Assembly (NCBI RefSeq): GCF_015670795.1
Contig: NZ_JADPCJ010000004.1
Location: forward strand, 1-64,000
Length of the DNA: 64,000 nt
Direction: 5' to 3'
DNA from: Collinsella aerofaciens
GTDB taxonomy: Bacteria > Actinomycetota > Coriobacteriia > Coriobacteriales > Coriobacteriaceae
The stretch's first letter is position 1, and each line of letters begins with the position of its first letter. Position numbers and translations under genes: made by a program. Shown here piece by piece: positions 8,981-17,564 of the stretch. The notes under the pieces are model-generated. The model saw only the letters and a list, made by a program, of their open reading frames with translations, did no database searches and had not been told where the DNA came from.

Positions 8981-9009
8981 CAAAAGAAGAGGTCCCGAGC
9001 GGGACCTCT
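8981..9009 (-). terminator. Rho-independent terminator of the TlpA-like gene
   Basis: Nine-base arms AGAGGTCCC and GGGACCTCT with a four-base loop lie 80 bases past the reverse-strand stop codon. On that strand TCTTTTG follows. Confidence 0.65.
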
Positions 9010-9088
9010 ATATGGTGGAGCTTATCTTGAAAGGTAGCGGACTACTTCGCACAGCGACACACGATCCTCGCTATGCTTTACGCGTTTT

Positions 9089-10060
9089 TTACTGCTCGCT
9101 ATTCGCAATCGCCTGGTCGATAAGTTTGTTGAGTGCTGCGCGCTGCTCGGCGGAGCTGATGGCTCCCACGATTGGATCCCCTACGATGTTGCCGTTCTGA
9201 TCGATGACATACGTTGTCGGGAACGAGAACAAATTTGACGTGAACTTACCGGCCTCGCTATCTGACTTGAACCAGATGTTCTTATATGTCACGCCCTTCT
9301 TGCTCAGCACGTCCTTGGCATCTGTAATCTCGCCCTTGTTGCCATCGAGCGTAAAGGAATTGACGCCCACGACCTGGCCGCCCTTCTTGGCAAGCTCCTT
9401 ATTCAGGTCCTCAAGGTCGCCCAACTCACCCACGCACGGCTTGCACGTGGTGAACCAGAAGTTCATGACGGTGACCTTGTTCTTAGCGAACAGCTCGTCG
9501 CTGCTCACGTCGTTGCCATCCAGGTCTTTGCCCGTAAAGCTGGGGAACTTCGTCGCCTCGCTCGAAGCATTGGCACCAGCCGTCATGCCAGCGGCCGAAG
9601 CGTCGACGCTCTCGCCTTCGCTCGGTGTGCTTCCACAGCCGGGGAACTCCTTCTCCAAGCTCTCGAGCTTGTCCTCGATCTCCTTGATCTGCTGCGCACC
9701 GGCCTTGAGCGTCTTGAGCTCATCCGCCGTGAACTCATCCTTGGCGCCGTCGATGGTCTTGAGCAGGAAATCGCCGTAATTGCTGCCGTCCTCAATCATT
9801 ACCGAGTCTTTATTTGCCGCATTGAATACCTTTTCCCACAGCGCGTTATCACTCGAAAGGATATCGTTCTCCTTTTTCATGAGCTTCGCATACAGCTCGG
9901 CGGCCTCATCGGCATTGGTCGGCTTCTGCGCAGTGAGTTCTGCGATCTTAGGATCGGAGCTCGCAGATTCGCTCGCATTGCCACTGGGCGCCGAACACGC
10001 CACAAGGCACAAGGCCAATACTGGCACCATAAACAGGGCCGCAATCTTAGAAAGCTTCAT
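9089..10060 (-). CDS. TlpA/ResA-like thioredoxin-fold lipoprotein
   Basis: A 323-residue membrane-anchored thiol oxidoreductase working outside the cytoplasmic membrane. The signal peptide ends in the lipobox LVAC (Cys22). A helical region of about 140 residues precedes the redoxin domain, which holds the redox motif CKPC in VMNFWFTTCKPCVGELGDL and the late cis-proline segment FPTTYVID. The ATG at 10060 has GGAGG seven bases upstream; the ATG two codons earlier would have only one base of spacing. It lies just downstream of the 4Fe-4S membrane protein and the CXXC mini-protein on the same strand, so electrons probably reach it across the membrane from them. Confidence 0.9.
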   Translation of the reverse strand: MKLSKIAALFMVPVLALCLVACSAPSGNASESASSDPKIAELTAQKPTNADEAAELYAKLMKKENDILSSDNALWEKVFNAANKDSVMIEDGSNYGDFLLKTIDGAKDEFTADELKTLKAGAQQIKEIEDKLESLEKEFPGCGSTPSEGESVDASAAGMTAGANASSEATKFPSFTGKDLDGNDVSSDELFAKNKVTVMNFWFTTCKPCVGELGDLEDLNKELAKKGGQVVGVNSFTLDGNKGEITDAKDVLSKKGVTYKNIWFKSDSEAGKFTSNLFSFPTTYVIDQNGNIVGDPIVGAISSAEQRAALNKLIDQAIANSEQ

Positions 10061-10089
10061 GGTCATTCCTCCGTTTTGTCGAAGCTTGT

Positions 10090-10992
10090 TTACTTTTTAT
10101 CGGCGGTCAAGGGGAGCTTTTCCGCCGACACATCCAGGCCATAGCGATAGCTGATGGCGTCGACGGGACAGGCCCCGATGCACTTTCCGCACCGGATACA
10201 TTCGGCATGATTGGGCGCGCGGACCACATCAACGTCCATCTGACAAACCTTTGAGCACTTGCCGCACGAGACACATTTGCATGCGTCAACCCGAATCCCC
10301 AGTAGGGACACCCTATTCATGAGCGCATAGAATGCGCCGAGTGGACAAATCCATTTGCAGAAGGGGCGGTAGAACAAAACGCTCAGCACTACCACGGCAA
10401 TGAGAACGGCAAGTTTCCAAGTAAAGAGATGTCCCAGCGCAGATCGAATTCCGGCATTGGCAGCCGCCAGCGGAATGGCGCCCTCGAGCACACCCTGGGG
10501 ACAGATGTACTTGCAAAAGAACGGATCTCCCATCCCCAGATCGTTGACCACCAGCACAGGCAGCAATACCACGGCAAATAGCAGTACAACGTATTTGATA
10601 TACGTAAGCGTCTTGACCCTTTTCGTCGAAAACTTTTTGCTGGGAATCTTATGAAGCAGCTCCTGCAGCCAGCCAAACGGACACAGAAAGCCGCATACAA
10701 AGCGTCCCAGCAGCACGCCGAGCAAAATGAGCGTACCGGTGACGTAGTAAGAAAAGTTGAACTTGGATGAACCTACCACCGACTGAAACGACCCGATGGG
10801 GCACGCACCCGATGCCGCGGGGCACGAATAGCAGTTAAGTCCAGGTACGCAGACTGTTTTTCCCGCGCCCTGATAGATGCCGCCTTTGGCAAAGTTTGGC
10901 AGGTGAATGTTGGTGACCAGCGTCGCCGCCGCCTGAATGAATCCGCGAAATCGGGCCAAAACATGCGACGCAGTGTTTTCTCTTTTATCCAA
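10090..10992 (-). CDS. 4Fe-4S-binding membrane protein (NapH/YccM-like)
   Basis: A polytopic membrane protein of about 300 residues. It has several cysteine motifs, CGFLCPFGWLQE and CKWICPLGA, and two classical 4Fe-4S sets near the C-terminus (CVSCGKCSKVC and CIRCGKCIGACP). Four or more hydrophobic helices lie between about residues 70 and 220. Relatives pass electrons through the membrane. The likely start is the TTG at 10992, overlapping the stop of the CXXC mini-protein by 8 bases with GGAG 10 bases upstream; an in-frame start at 11064 would run through that gene. With the TlpA-like lipoprotein downstream, it should form an electron route to extracytoplasmic thiols. Confidence 0.85.
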   Translation of the reverse strand: MDKRENTASHVLARFRGFIQAAATLVTNIHLPNFAKGGIYQGAGKTVCVPGLNCYSCPAASGACPIGSFQSVVGSSKFNFSYYVTGTLILLGVLLGRFVCGFLCPFGWLQELLHKIPSKKFSTKRVKTLTYIKYVVLLFAVVLLPVLVVNDLGMGDPFFCKYICPQGVLEGAIPLAAANAGIRSALGHLFTWKLAVLIAVVVLSVLFYRPFCKWICPLGAFYALMNRVSLLGIRVDACKCVSCGKCSKVCQMDVDVVRAPNHAECIRCGKCIGACPVDAISYRYGLDVSAEKLPLTADKK

Positions 10993-11131
10993 TTCCGATA
11001 CACTCCAAGCACAGCCTAATCGCTTTGGCCAGCACGGCATCCGCCTCGCCACGCATAACACCAAAGCACACCATGGTAATTCCGACGATCAACAAAGCGA
11101 CCTGTACCACGGGTTTTACCGCTTTGAACAA
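10985..11131 (-). CDS. CD1871A-type CXXC mini-protein
   Basis: A 48-residue single-helix membrane protein too short for usual gene calling. It starts at the TTG at 11131, with AAAGGAG eight bases upstream. The sequence runs MFKAVKPVVQVALLIVGITM and ends RLCLECIGIG, with the CXXC pair at the very C-terminus. This is the hallmark of the CD1871A family seen beside TlpA-like and 4Fe-4S membrane proteins in anaerobes. It is the first gene of that operon and overlaps the next start by 8 bases. The role in the thiol-redox relay is inferred from context. A GTG at 11140 is an alternative start, but it would lie inside the ribosome site. Confidence 0.85.
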   Translation of the reverse strand: MFKAVKPVVQVALLIVGITMVCFGVMRGEADAVLAKAIRLCLECIGIG

Positions 11132-11221
11132 CCCAACCACTCCTTTCGTTACGCGACCATTGGACCATATCGACTATAAAATCCGTGTTAAGCGCGATTT
11201 GGAATGTGCAAGGAGACTGTT

Positions 11222-11896
11222 ATGCGTATTTTGATCGTCGAAGACGAGCGAGCACTGTGCGATGCAATCGCGCGCAGCTTGCGAAACTTGGCGTACAGCG
11301 TCGACTGCTGTCACGATGGACGGGAGGCGCTCGACCTGCTGGGCGTCGAAGTCTTTGACCTCGTGGTGCTCGACCTCAACCTTCCCCGTATCGATGGCAT
11401 GACCGTGCTCAGGGAACTTAGGAAAACCGACTGCGAGACCAAGGTGCTGATTCTGTCCGCACGTGGCGAAGTATCCGATAAAGTCGACGGACTCGATGCC
11501 GGCGCCAACGATTACCTCACCAAGCCGTTTCATCTGGACGAACTTGCGGCAAGGATCCGCAGCCTTACCCTCAGGCGCTTCGCACAAAGCGACATAGTAT
11601 TAACCTGCGGAAAGCTCCGCTTTGACACCAAGGCGCGCATCGCTTCCGTGGACAGTGAGGCTTTATCTCTTACGCGCAAGGAAACGGGAATCTTGGAATA
11701 CCTGATGCTTAATCAGGGGCGTCCGGTAAGTCAAGAGGAGCTTATCGAGCACGTTTGGGATAGCAGCGTGAACAGCTTTAGCAACGCAACCCGCGTTCAC
11801 ATCTCGTCACTCCGCAAAAAGCTACGCAGCGCTTTGGGATACGACCCGATTCGCAATCGGATTGGAGAGGGCTACGTTATGGAGGATGGCGAATGA
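11222..11896 (+). CDS. OmpR-family response regulator
   Basis: A 224-residue two-component regulator. The receiver domain starts MRILIVEDERAL; the phosphoacceptor Asp is in VVLDLNLP and the conserved Lys in YLTKPF. The winged helix of the OmpR/PhoB type ends RVHISSLRKKLRSALG, then IRTRIGEGYVM-like (here IRNRIGEGYVM). The start ATG has AAGGAG upstream. The gene overlaps the sensor kinase by four bases and is divergent, 90 bases away, from the CXXC/4Fe-4S/TlpA operon, which is therefore a likely target. Confidence 0.92.
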   Translation: MRILIVEDERALCDAIARSLRNLAYSVDCCHDGREALDLLGVEVFDLVVLDLNLPRIDGMTVLRELRKTDCETKVLILSARGEVSDKVDGLDAGANDYLTKPFHLDELAARIRSLTLRRFAQSDIVLTCGKLRFDTKARIASVDSEALSLTRKETGILEYLMLNQGRPVSQEELIEHVWDSSVNSFSNATRVHISSLRKKLRSALGYDPIRNRIGEGYVMEDGE

Positions 11897-13032
11897 AAAG
11901 GCTTTCGCTGCAATGGCGCATAACGATTATGACGGCACTGCTGACGTGTGCGGCGTGCGTGCTGACGAACTGCCTGGTCGGCTATACGGGCATGCGCTAC
12001 ATGGATGCCATCGGCAGCAACATCTCGGCCTTTAACGCAACCGGCGAAGATTCGCCCCAGGCGTTCGACCCAACGAAAGCGACCCCCGATGACAAGGTCA
12101 CGATCGTCGTAAACGACGCACAGGAGTCTTTTGGCACGACAACCTGGTACATCACGGCTGGAGTCACACTCCTTGGCGGCGTGCTGGCATACTTTGTGAG
12201 CGGCCGTGCACTCAAACCGCTACGGGCTTTTGCAGCCCAGGTTGAGCGTGTGCAGCCTGACAACCTAAGCGAAATCCGACTCAGTGAAGATGTACCCACC
12301 GAGCTACAGCGATGCAGCGTCTCATTCAACGACATGATCGCCCGGCTTGGTGAAGGGTTCTCTGCACAGCGTCAGTTTACCGGCAACGCCGCACACGAGC
12401 TGCGCACCCCGCTTGCCCTTATGCAAGCACAGATTGAACTATTCATCTCCGAGCACTCCGGTTTGCAACCCGAAACAGCCGAGTTGCTTAGCCTGCTACA
12501 AGAACAAACCGAGCGCATGTCTCGAATGACCAAGGTATTGCTCGAGATGAGTGAGCTCCGCAGCGTTCCTTGCGAGGACGGTGTTGAACTTGGTCCCTTG
12601 TCCGAAGAGGTCCTCACCGACCTTGCGCCACTTGCCGAAAATAAGGGCATAGCCCTCAATTGTGCTGGAGACGCTTTAGTAATCGGGAGCGACACGCTCC
12701 TCTATCGGCTGGTGTTTAACCTGGCCGAAAACGCCATCCGTTACAGCCGCTCCGGCTCGACTGTCAACGTCTCCATCAGCGACAGCGACAGCCACGTGCT
12801 CCTGCGAGTCGAGGACCAGGGCCCGGGAATACCCAAGCAGTACCGTGAGAGCATCTTCCAACCGTTCTTTCGTCTAGACAAATCCCGCAGCAGGGCATAC
12901 GGCGGCGCAGGGCTCGGGTTAGCGCTCGTTTGGGAGATTGCAGCGCTTCACGGTGGCGCTGTAGAGGTCGAAACAAGTTCCGAAAACGGAACCGTGATGC
13001 TCGTGACCCTCTCAAAGGGGGCCACCACGTGA
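11893..13032 (+). CDS. Sensor histidine kinase
   Basis: A 379-residue membrane kinase and partner of the upstream regulator (ATGA overlap). Two membrane helices lie near residues 12-32 and 78-98 and enclose a short extracytoplasmic loop of about 45 residues. A HAMP-like linker, the H-box AAHELRTPLAL (phosphorylated His at about residue 167), the N-box NLAENAIRYS, and the G-boxes VEDQGPGIP and GGAGLGLAL follow. The loop contains no cysteine, so direct thiol sensing there is unlikely. Confidence 0.9.
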   Translation: MKRLSLQWRITIMTALLTCAACVLTNCLVGYTGMRYMDAIGSNISAFNATGEDSPQAFDPTKATPDDKVTIVVNDAQESFGTTTWYITAGVTLLGGVLAYFVSGRALKPLRAFAAQVERVQPDNLSEIRLSEDVPTELQRCSVSFNDMIARLGEGFSAQRQFTGNAAHELRTPLALMQAQIELFISEHSGLQPETAELLSLLQEQTERMSRMTKVLLEMSELRSVPCEDGVELGPLSEEVLTDLAPLAENKGIALNCAGDALVIGSDTLLYRLVFNLAENAIRYSRSGSTVNVSISDSDSHVLLRVEDQGPGIPKQYRESIFQPFFRLDKSRSRAYGGAGLGLALVWEIAALHGGAVEVETSSENGTVMLVTLSKGATT

Positions 13033-13062
13033 TCCGACTGTCCAGGGGTTCCACTCGGCATT

Positions 13063-13368
13063 GTGAAACGCGTCCCAAAACTTGGATATGAGGAATGGGA
13101 GGCAGTTCGCATCTATGCCGAGGACGAAGTCCTGGCGGGGATTCAGGATGCGCAGAGGAAGCTTACGGCAGAAAACCCCGACAGAGTCGTGACCGTCGGC
13201 GGCAACCGCATGGTGTCGCTTGCCCTCTTCGATTACCTGCACGGGAAATACGAGAACGTTGGAATCGTCTGGATCTATGCGCATCCGGATGTATCCACGC
13301 TGAATGATGGCTACCCCAACGCTCACGCCATGGTACTTGGCAGCCTTTTGGGAGAAAGTCATCCTGGT
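13063..13368 (+). pseudogene. Arginase/agmatinase-family fragment
   Basis: About 100 residues matching the middle of ureohydrolases: VVTVGGNRMVSLALFDYLHG, then IVWIYAHPDVSTLNDGYP. The manganese motif DAHPD is altered to YAHPD and the protein stops homologous at LGSLLGE, less than half of the normal length. Both points argue for a dead fragment. It abuts a second fragment on the opposite strand near 13368, so a rearrangement joined two broken genes here. Confidence 0.7.
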
Positions 13369-13639
13369 CTTCGGCGGCGAATAACGCGAATGTCCGCAGG
13401 CAGACTCCAACCTGTGCGCGGAGAAGCTGGGCGACGCAAACAAGATTCCTCGATTCGAGCATGGAGATAAATCCGTCTATCAGTCTCATCGCATACTCAG
13501 AGGAGGATGCCAGATATAGATCCCATTGGGTAAAGTCGCCGTTCATAAAGGGAATCACTGCATTGCGCTCGGCGACTCTCAAGGCACTCAGGCTTTGTTC
13601 TATTTTCTCAGCTTCTTGTTTGAACTGTTCGCTATCCAA
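13369..13639 (-). pseudogene. Truncated N-terminal part of an unknown protein
   Basis: From the ATG at 13639 about 90 residues look genuine (MDSEQFKQEAEKIEQSLSAL, then RLIDGFISMLESRNLVCVAQ and LLRAQVGVCLRT). After that the frame runs antisense through the arginase fragment and loses coding character. The visible part resembles helical proteins of the DUF5677 sort, but I cannot confirm this. It is interpreted as a 5' fragment. Confidence 0.5.
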
Positions 13640-13737
13640 AATGCCCCCAAATGCCGGCTTCTCAACAAATCAGAAAAAGCATTGGCTATACTGATGCGGA
13701 CAGTTCCGGGAGGGGTGCAAGAGACGGAAGGGCCGTA

Positions 13738-14187
13738 ATGGGTGAGAAGGGCGAGCGGCCGGAGCGGGTGTTCCCCGGCAGGACAGACCCGTGGTTCATA
13801 GCGGCCATGGTGATTGTGGCGGGCGGTTTATCCGCGGCGTGTATCGCGTGTTTCCTGAGCTCGAGTCCCGCGCTCCTATGGGGCTGGCTCGCGCTGCTGC
13901 CCATCCCGGCCCTCGTGGCCCTGGCTGCCCTTCCCGTCCGCAGCAATCGCCTCGAGCTCTACGGCGACCGCCTCGTCGTCGTGTACGCTGGGACGCGTTC
14001 GGTGATACCCTACGCCCACGTGCGGGGCGTCCGGCGCACCAGGACGCTCTGGGCGGGGACGGCCAACTCGCTCGACCGCGTCTACATCGAGGCGCCCTAC
14101 GACGGCGACGCCATCGTCTCGGTCAGAGACAACGACGCCCTCGTGGCGGAGCTGGGGCGCAGGTGCGGCCTTGGGCCCGGCGCCTGA
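13738..14187 (+). CDS. Small membrane protein with PH-like domain
   Basis: A 149-residue protein with two hydrophobic helices near residues 20-65 (FIAAMVIVAGGLSAACIACF, then WGWLALLPIPALVALAALPV). A soluble part follows that looks like a bacterial pleckstrin-homology fold (LELYGDRLVVVYAGTRSVIP and YAHVRGVRRTRTLW). I take the start at the ATG at 13738 after GGAAGGG. Its high GC contrasts with the fragments just before it. Function unknown. Confidence 0.65.
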   Translation: MGEKGERPERVFPGRTDPWFIAAMVIVAGGLSAACIACFLSSSPALLWGWLALLPIPALVALAALPVRSNRLELYGDRLVVVYAGTRSVIPYAHVRGVRRTRTLWAGTANSLDRVYIEAPYDGDAIVSVRDNDALVAELGRRCGLGPGA

Positions 14188-14207
14188 CGCCCCGAAAGGA
14201 AGAGAGG

Positions 14208-14321
14208 ATGGACGTCCCGCACTGGCCCTACTGGAGGAAGTATTCCCTCGGCGGCACACAGGTCTGGTACGCGGACTGGGGCGACTGCCCCTTCGACACT
14301 GGTCTACATGAGCCCAGTTGA
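14208..14321 (+). pseudogene. Short truncated coding fragment
   Basis: A 37-residue reading frame beginning MDVPHWPYWRKYSLGGTQVW, with a good GGAAAGAGAGG ribosome site 21 bases after the previous stop. It ends abruptly at DTGLHEPS, close to the broken end of the ABC gene on the other strand. It is probably the 5' stump of a gene cut by the same rearrangement. Family not recognised. Confidence 0.35.
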
Positions 14322-14356
14322 GTTCAGGAACGCAGGGCTGTCCCTGTAAAAAATGT

Positions 14357-14674
14357 TTAAGCAACCGTTGCAAATCCATTCTCCCGCGCAGAGAGCCCCG
14401 GGTAGGCCGAGCTCGCGTCGGGCATGTAGCCCATACGCCTCCGGGCGGCGGCAAGCCCGCGCCCGCCGCGCTCGCCGAACAGCTCAACCGAGCCCGAGCT
14501 GGGGCTGGCGGTGCCAGTGACGATACAGATGAGCGTTGACTTCCCGGCGCCGTTTTCGCCGATGAGCCCGTAGACGCGCCCCGCCTCGAGGGCGAGGTCG
14601 ATGGGGCCGAGGACGGTCCTCCCGCGGTACGCCTTCGTGACCCCGTGAAGGCGGAGGGGCATGGCTGTCGTCAT
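14357..14674 (-). pseudogene. Truncated ABC transporter ATPase
   Basis: Only the first 105 residues remain: RLHGVTKAYRGRTVLGPIDL and Walker A GLIGENGAGKSTL. The frame stops just past the Q-loop region (ARRRMGYMPDASSAYPGLSA) and lacks the signature and Walker B motifs, so it cannot hydrolyse ATP. The start ATG at 14674 has AGGAGAAAGGAACGC upstream. It lies after the PadR/DUF1700 operon on the same strand, as intact ABC genes often do. Confidence 0.8.
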
Positions 14675-14836
14675 TGCGTTCCTTTCTCCTCGGATGGATT
14701 TTGGGTATGCGTCATGGGCCCCCGCGCGGGACGGGGAGCGAATCGACGCAGGCTCGAGGCCGGTTGGGTTGGGGTTGAGGTCCGGGTTCCACAGGCTTGC
14801 ACAGCCCGACGGACGGGGCGTCCGGGCACGCTATGC

Positions 14837-15118
14837 TTAGGGAGCGGTGGGCGCCTCCGGGGCAGCAGGGGACTCGGACGCGGTGATGCCGGAGGTGTCG
14901 ACCTCGCCGATTCCGGCGAGCTGCTCGATGAGGGGGAGGCCCGTCGGGTCGTCCACCTCGACGCCGCCGAGCACGATGGTGCTGTCGCGCGTGTCGATTT
15001 GGGTTGTGAACACGGCCGGGTCGAAACCCGAAGCGATAAAGCCAATGCCCGCGAGGACAACACCCGCGGCAACGAGCCCGCCCGCCACGGCGAGGTAGAT
15101 CTTCTTCGCGCTGGTCAT
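14837..15118 (-). CDS. Small membrane-anchored protein of the PadR/DUF1700 operon
   Basis: A 93-residue protein with an N-terminal membrane helix (IYLAVAGGLVAAGVVLAGIG) and an acidic outer part (VFTTQIDTRDSTIVLGGVEV) rich in Pro/Ala/Glu at the end. The ATG at 15118 has AAAGGAG eight bases upstream; a GTG nine bases earlier sits inside that ribosome site. It is the third gene after PadR and DUF1700. It resembles the N-terminal part of secreted DUF4097-like proteins found in such operons, but it is short. Confidence 0.65.
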   Translation of the reverse strand: MTSAKKIYLAVAGGLVAAGVVLAGIGFIASGFDPAVFTTQIDTRDSTIVLGGVEVDDPTGLPLIEQLAGIGEVDTSGITASESPAAPEAPTAP

Positions 15119-15133
15119 GGTACTCACTCCTTT

Positions 15134-15757
15134 CTACGCCGCGAGATGCGCGGCAGCGCCGCCCTTCTCGCCCTTACCCTTCCAGAAGGGCGAGGCGGCC
15201 TTCCTCGCCCAGAGCGCCGAGAGGCGCGCAATTTGTTTTGAGGCGGCCCAAGCGCCAGCACCAACGAAGAGCGCCACGCCGACGAGGCCGAGCCCCACGC
15301 CCGCCGAGGCGAGGGCGTACGGGAAGTGGCCGATGGTGACGCCGCTTACGGCAAGCAGGAGCCCAACTACGCCCACGCCCCCGAGTGCCGCCGCGACGAT
15401 CCACACGCAGAGCGCCAGCACCCAGATGCAGATATAGACCGTGACGGCCACGGCGGCGAAGGCGGCGAGCAGCGGCACCCACACCGGGGAGCCCACGATG
15501 GTCAGCACCCACAGCAGCGCGGTGCTGCGCCGGCGCGTCCTCGCGATCGCGCGCGGCACGGCGGGCAGGTCGTCGAGCGTGGCCTCGGCAACCTCGCCGG
15601 GGGCGCCCATGGCGGCCACGGCCTCCTCCTCGCTCATACCGTCCTCCATGCGGTCGGCGATAGCCTCCGCATAGAACGCCTTGGTCTCCTCCACCTGCTC
15701 GGCCGGCAGGCAGGCAAGCAGCTCGCCCAACCGGCCCAGAAACTCATCGCGCGTCAT
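15134..15757 (-). CDS. DUF1700 (HAAS) membrane protein
   Basis: A 207-residue protein. Its N-terminal HAAS-like helical domain (MTRDEFLGRLGELLACLPAE, then EEEAVAAMGAPGEVA) is typical of anti-sigma-like or PadR-associated membrane proteins. Three or four transmembrane helices follow from about residue 80. The start ATG overlaps the PadR gene by 14 bases, so they are translated together. It probably transmits envelope or drug stress; the partner ABC gene downstream is broken. Confidence 0.85.
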   Translation of the reverse strand: MTRDEFLGRLGELLACLPAEQVEETKAFYAEAIADRMEDGMSEEEAVAAMGAPGEVAEATLDDLPAVPRAIARTRRRSTALLWVLTIVGSPVWVPLLAAFAAVAVTVYICIWVLALCVWIVAAALGGVGVVGLLLAVSGVTIGHFPYALASAGVGLGLVGVALFVGAGAWAASKQIARLSALWARKAASPFWKGKGEKGGAAAHLAA

Positions 15758-16064
15758 GGTGCGCCCCCTCAACGTATGCGTAAATCTCCCGTACGGACGG
15801 CCACTCGGCCAGGAACTCCTCGATGCGCGCACGCCCATCGTCCGTGATGCGGTAGTACCGGCGCAGCCGCCCGTTGTGCTCGGCAGAGCGCGCCGTGATG
15901 CACCCGGCCTTCTCCAGGCGCTTGAGCAGCGGGTAGAGCGTCGACTCCGTGAGCCCCATGCTCGCCGGCACGTCCTTCACGATCTGGTAGCCGTAGGACT
16001 CCTCGCCGGAGACGGCCGCGAGCACGCAGGCCTCCAGGAAGCCGCGCTTCATCTGGGCCTCCAT
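15744..16064 (-). CDS. PadR-family transcriptional regulator
   Basis: A 106-residue winged-helix repressor. The fold signature reads MEAQMKRGFLEACVLAAVSG, then SYGYQIVKD, LTESTLYPLLKRLEKAGCI and RRYYRITDDGR. The ATG at 16064 follows GGAGG by seven bases; an in-frame start at 16085 is weaker. It is the first gene of an operon with DUF1700 and a small membrane protein. It likely represses its own operon through the AT-rich repeat element just upstream. Confidence 0.93.
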   Translation of the reverse strand: MEAQMKRGFLEACVLAAVSGEESYGYQIVKDVPASMGLTESTLYPLLKRLEKAGCITARSAEHNGRLRRYYRITDDGRARIEEFLAEWPSVREIYAYVEGAHHDAR

Positions 16065-16083
16065 CCGCACACCTCCTCTCGTC

Positions 16084-16108
16084 ATATACTATGCTATACA
16101 CACTATAC
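16084..16108 (-). promoter_or_regulatory. Possible PadR operator/promoter
   Basis: Three spaced CTAT(A/G) units (TATACTATGCTATACACACT, then ATACG) lie 20-45 bases upstream of the PadR start in otherwise GC-rich DNA. They overlap a possible reverse-strand -10 region. The assignment rests on composition and position only. The rest of 16109-16404 has no gene that I can see. Confidence 0.35.
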
Positions 16109-16404
16109 GATGCAAGGTATTAGACGTCAACTCTCATCGCGAAGATTCTCCGGCCCCTGCGCGCTGCGAACGTGATGTCGCGGGGCGGTTGGCATTATGC
16201 ATGAAACGTCAAGTAACGCTCTTTTGATCCACTTCCACTCGGCCCCATATGCCTTGTACAACGCCCCCTTCGACCTCGGGTTCAAGAGAGCCGCTAGTCT
16301 TCCTTTATACGTTCGGCATAATCGTCGGCGATACCCACAAATTCCAGTCCCGAGCAACAGGAGTACAATTGCTGCTATTGTTGCCAGCTGTTGGGAGATG
16401 GAAG

Positions 16405-17409
16405 ATGGACTGCGATGGCTACCCATGCGTTCCCATGCCGTTGATGTGCACCGCCTTTGTGCCGGGGCAGATTGACGCTGCGGTTGCAGGCATTTCCGAC
16501 CCCGATTCGCGCGCCATTGCCACAGCAGAAGCGCTGTACTTTCGCGGGCAGGCCACCCTCGCTGCCAAGACGGCGCGCCCCTATCTTGACGCCACCGATC
16601 CCGCACTGCGCTATTCCGCATGCTTTATCTGCGGATACGCCAGCCTGTCGCTCAACCGTATCGCCGACGCCCGCCGGTGCCTTGCTGGCATCCTCGATAC
16701 GCCGGCCGACGAGGAATCATCCGCTATCCACGCCACGCATATCCTGTTCGCCTCGGCCGCAAGCGTCCTGCTGCACTTGCCTTCCCCGTATTCTGCCGAA
16801 GAGTTTTATCCACTTGCGGCGCATCTGCCCGAAGGCCTGCGCCTGTTCGCCAGCTACGTGATGGCGCACGCCTTGTATCTGCGCGGCGAATACGGCCGCA
16901 GCCTGGGCATGGCGGAAAACGCCCTGATCATGAAACAGGGAAGCTATCCGATCTCGGAACTGTTCCTGCACCTGGCAGCCTCCATGGCATGCATGAGCCT
17001 CAAGGACATCGACGCCGCAAAGGCACACTTCGGAGCCGCTTGGGGCATTGCGCGCCCCGACGGCCTTATCGAGCTCATTGGCGAGCACCACGGCCTTTTA
17101 CAGGGGCTCATCGAGGCGTGCCTAAAAACGCAATACCCAGACGACTTCGCGCGCATCATCGAGATCACGTACCGCTTCAGCTACGGCTGGCGGCGCATCC
17201 ACAACCCTGATTCGGGCGAGGACGTGGCCGACGATCTAACGACCACGGAATTCACCATGGCCATGCTCGCCTGTCGTGGGTGGACCAACGCCGAAATCGC
17301 ACGCCATATGGGAGTATCGCCGGGCACCGTCAAAAACCGCCTATCCGGCGTATACGCAAAGCTTGGTATCGGCACACGCGCCGAGCTGGTCGCGCATATG
17401 TTGCGTTAA
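16405..17409 (+). CDS. LuxR-type helix-turn-helix regulator
   Basis: A 334-residue cytoplasmic regulator. Roughly the first 260 residues form a helical, TPR-like repeat region (for example ALYFRGQATLAAKTARPYLD and HALYLRGEYGRSLGMAENAL). The C-terminal 60 residues are a GerE/LuxR helix-turn-helix (MLACRGWTNAEIARHMGVSP, then GTVKNRLSGVYAKLGI). The ATG at 16405 follows GGGAG at 16393; upstream in-frame ATGs would add a poor extension. It stands 155 bases before the giant surface protein on the same strand and may control it. The signal is unknown. Confidence 0.85.
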   Translation: MDCDGYPCVPMPLMCTAFVPGQIDAAVAGISDPDSRAIATAEALYFRGQATLAAKTARPYLDATDPALRYSACFICGYASLSLNRIADARRCLAGILDTPADEESSAIHATHILFASAASVLLHLPSPYSAEEFYPLAAHLPEGLRLFASYVMAHALYLRGEYGRSLGMAENALIMKQGSYPISELFLHLAASMACMSLKDIDAAKAHFGAAWGIARPDGLIELIGEHHGLLQGLIEACLKTQYPDDFARIIEITYRFSYGWRRIHNPDSGEDVADDLTTTEFTMAMLACRGWTNAEIARHMGVSPGTVKNRLSGVYAKLGIGTRAELVAHMLR

Positions 17410-17564
17410 CAACCGGGCTGCCAAGCGCATCGAACGCGTTCCGGAACCCGGCGCTTCGCTCGATCAATTTGGACATTTTGACCCTTGAACGGCACTACCA
17501 CCACGGGGCACCTTCTCGCAAAATTGGATTATTTCCACCGATATCTGCGGGATGGGAGCCCAAA

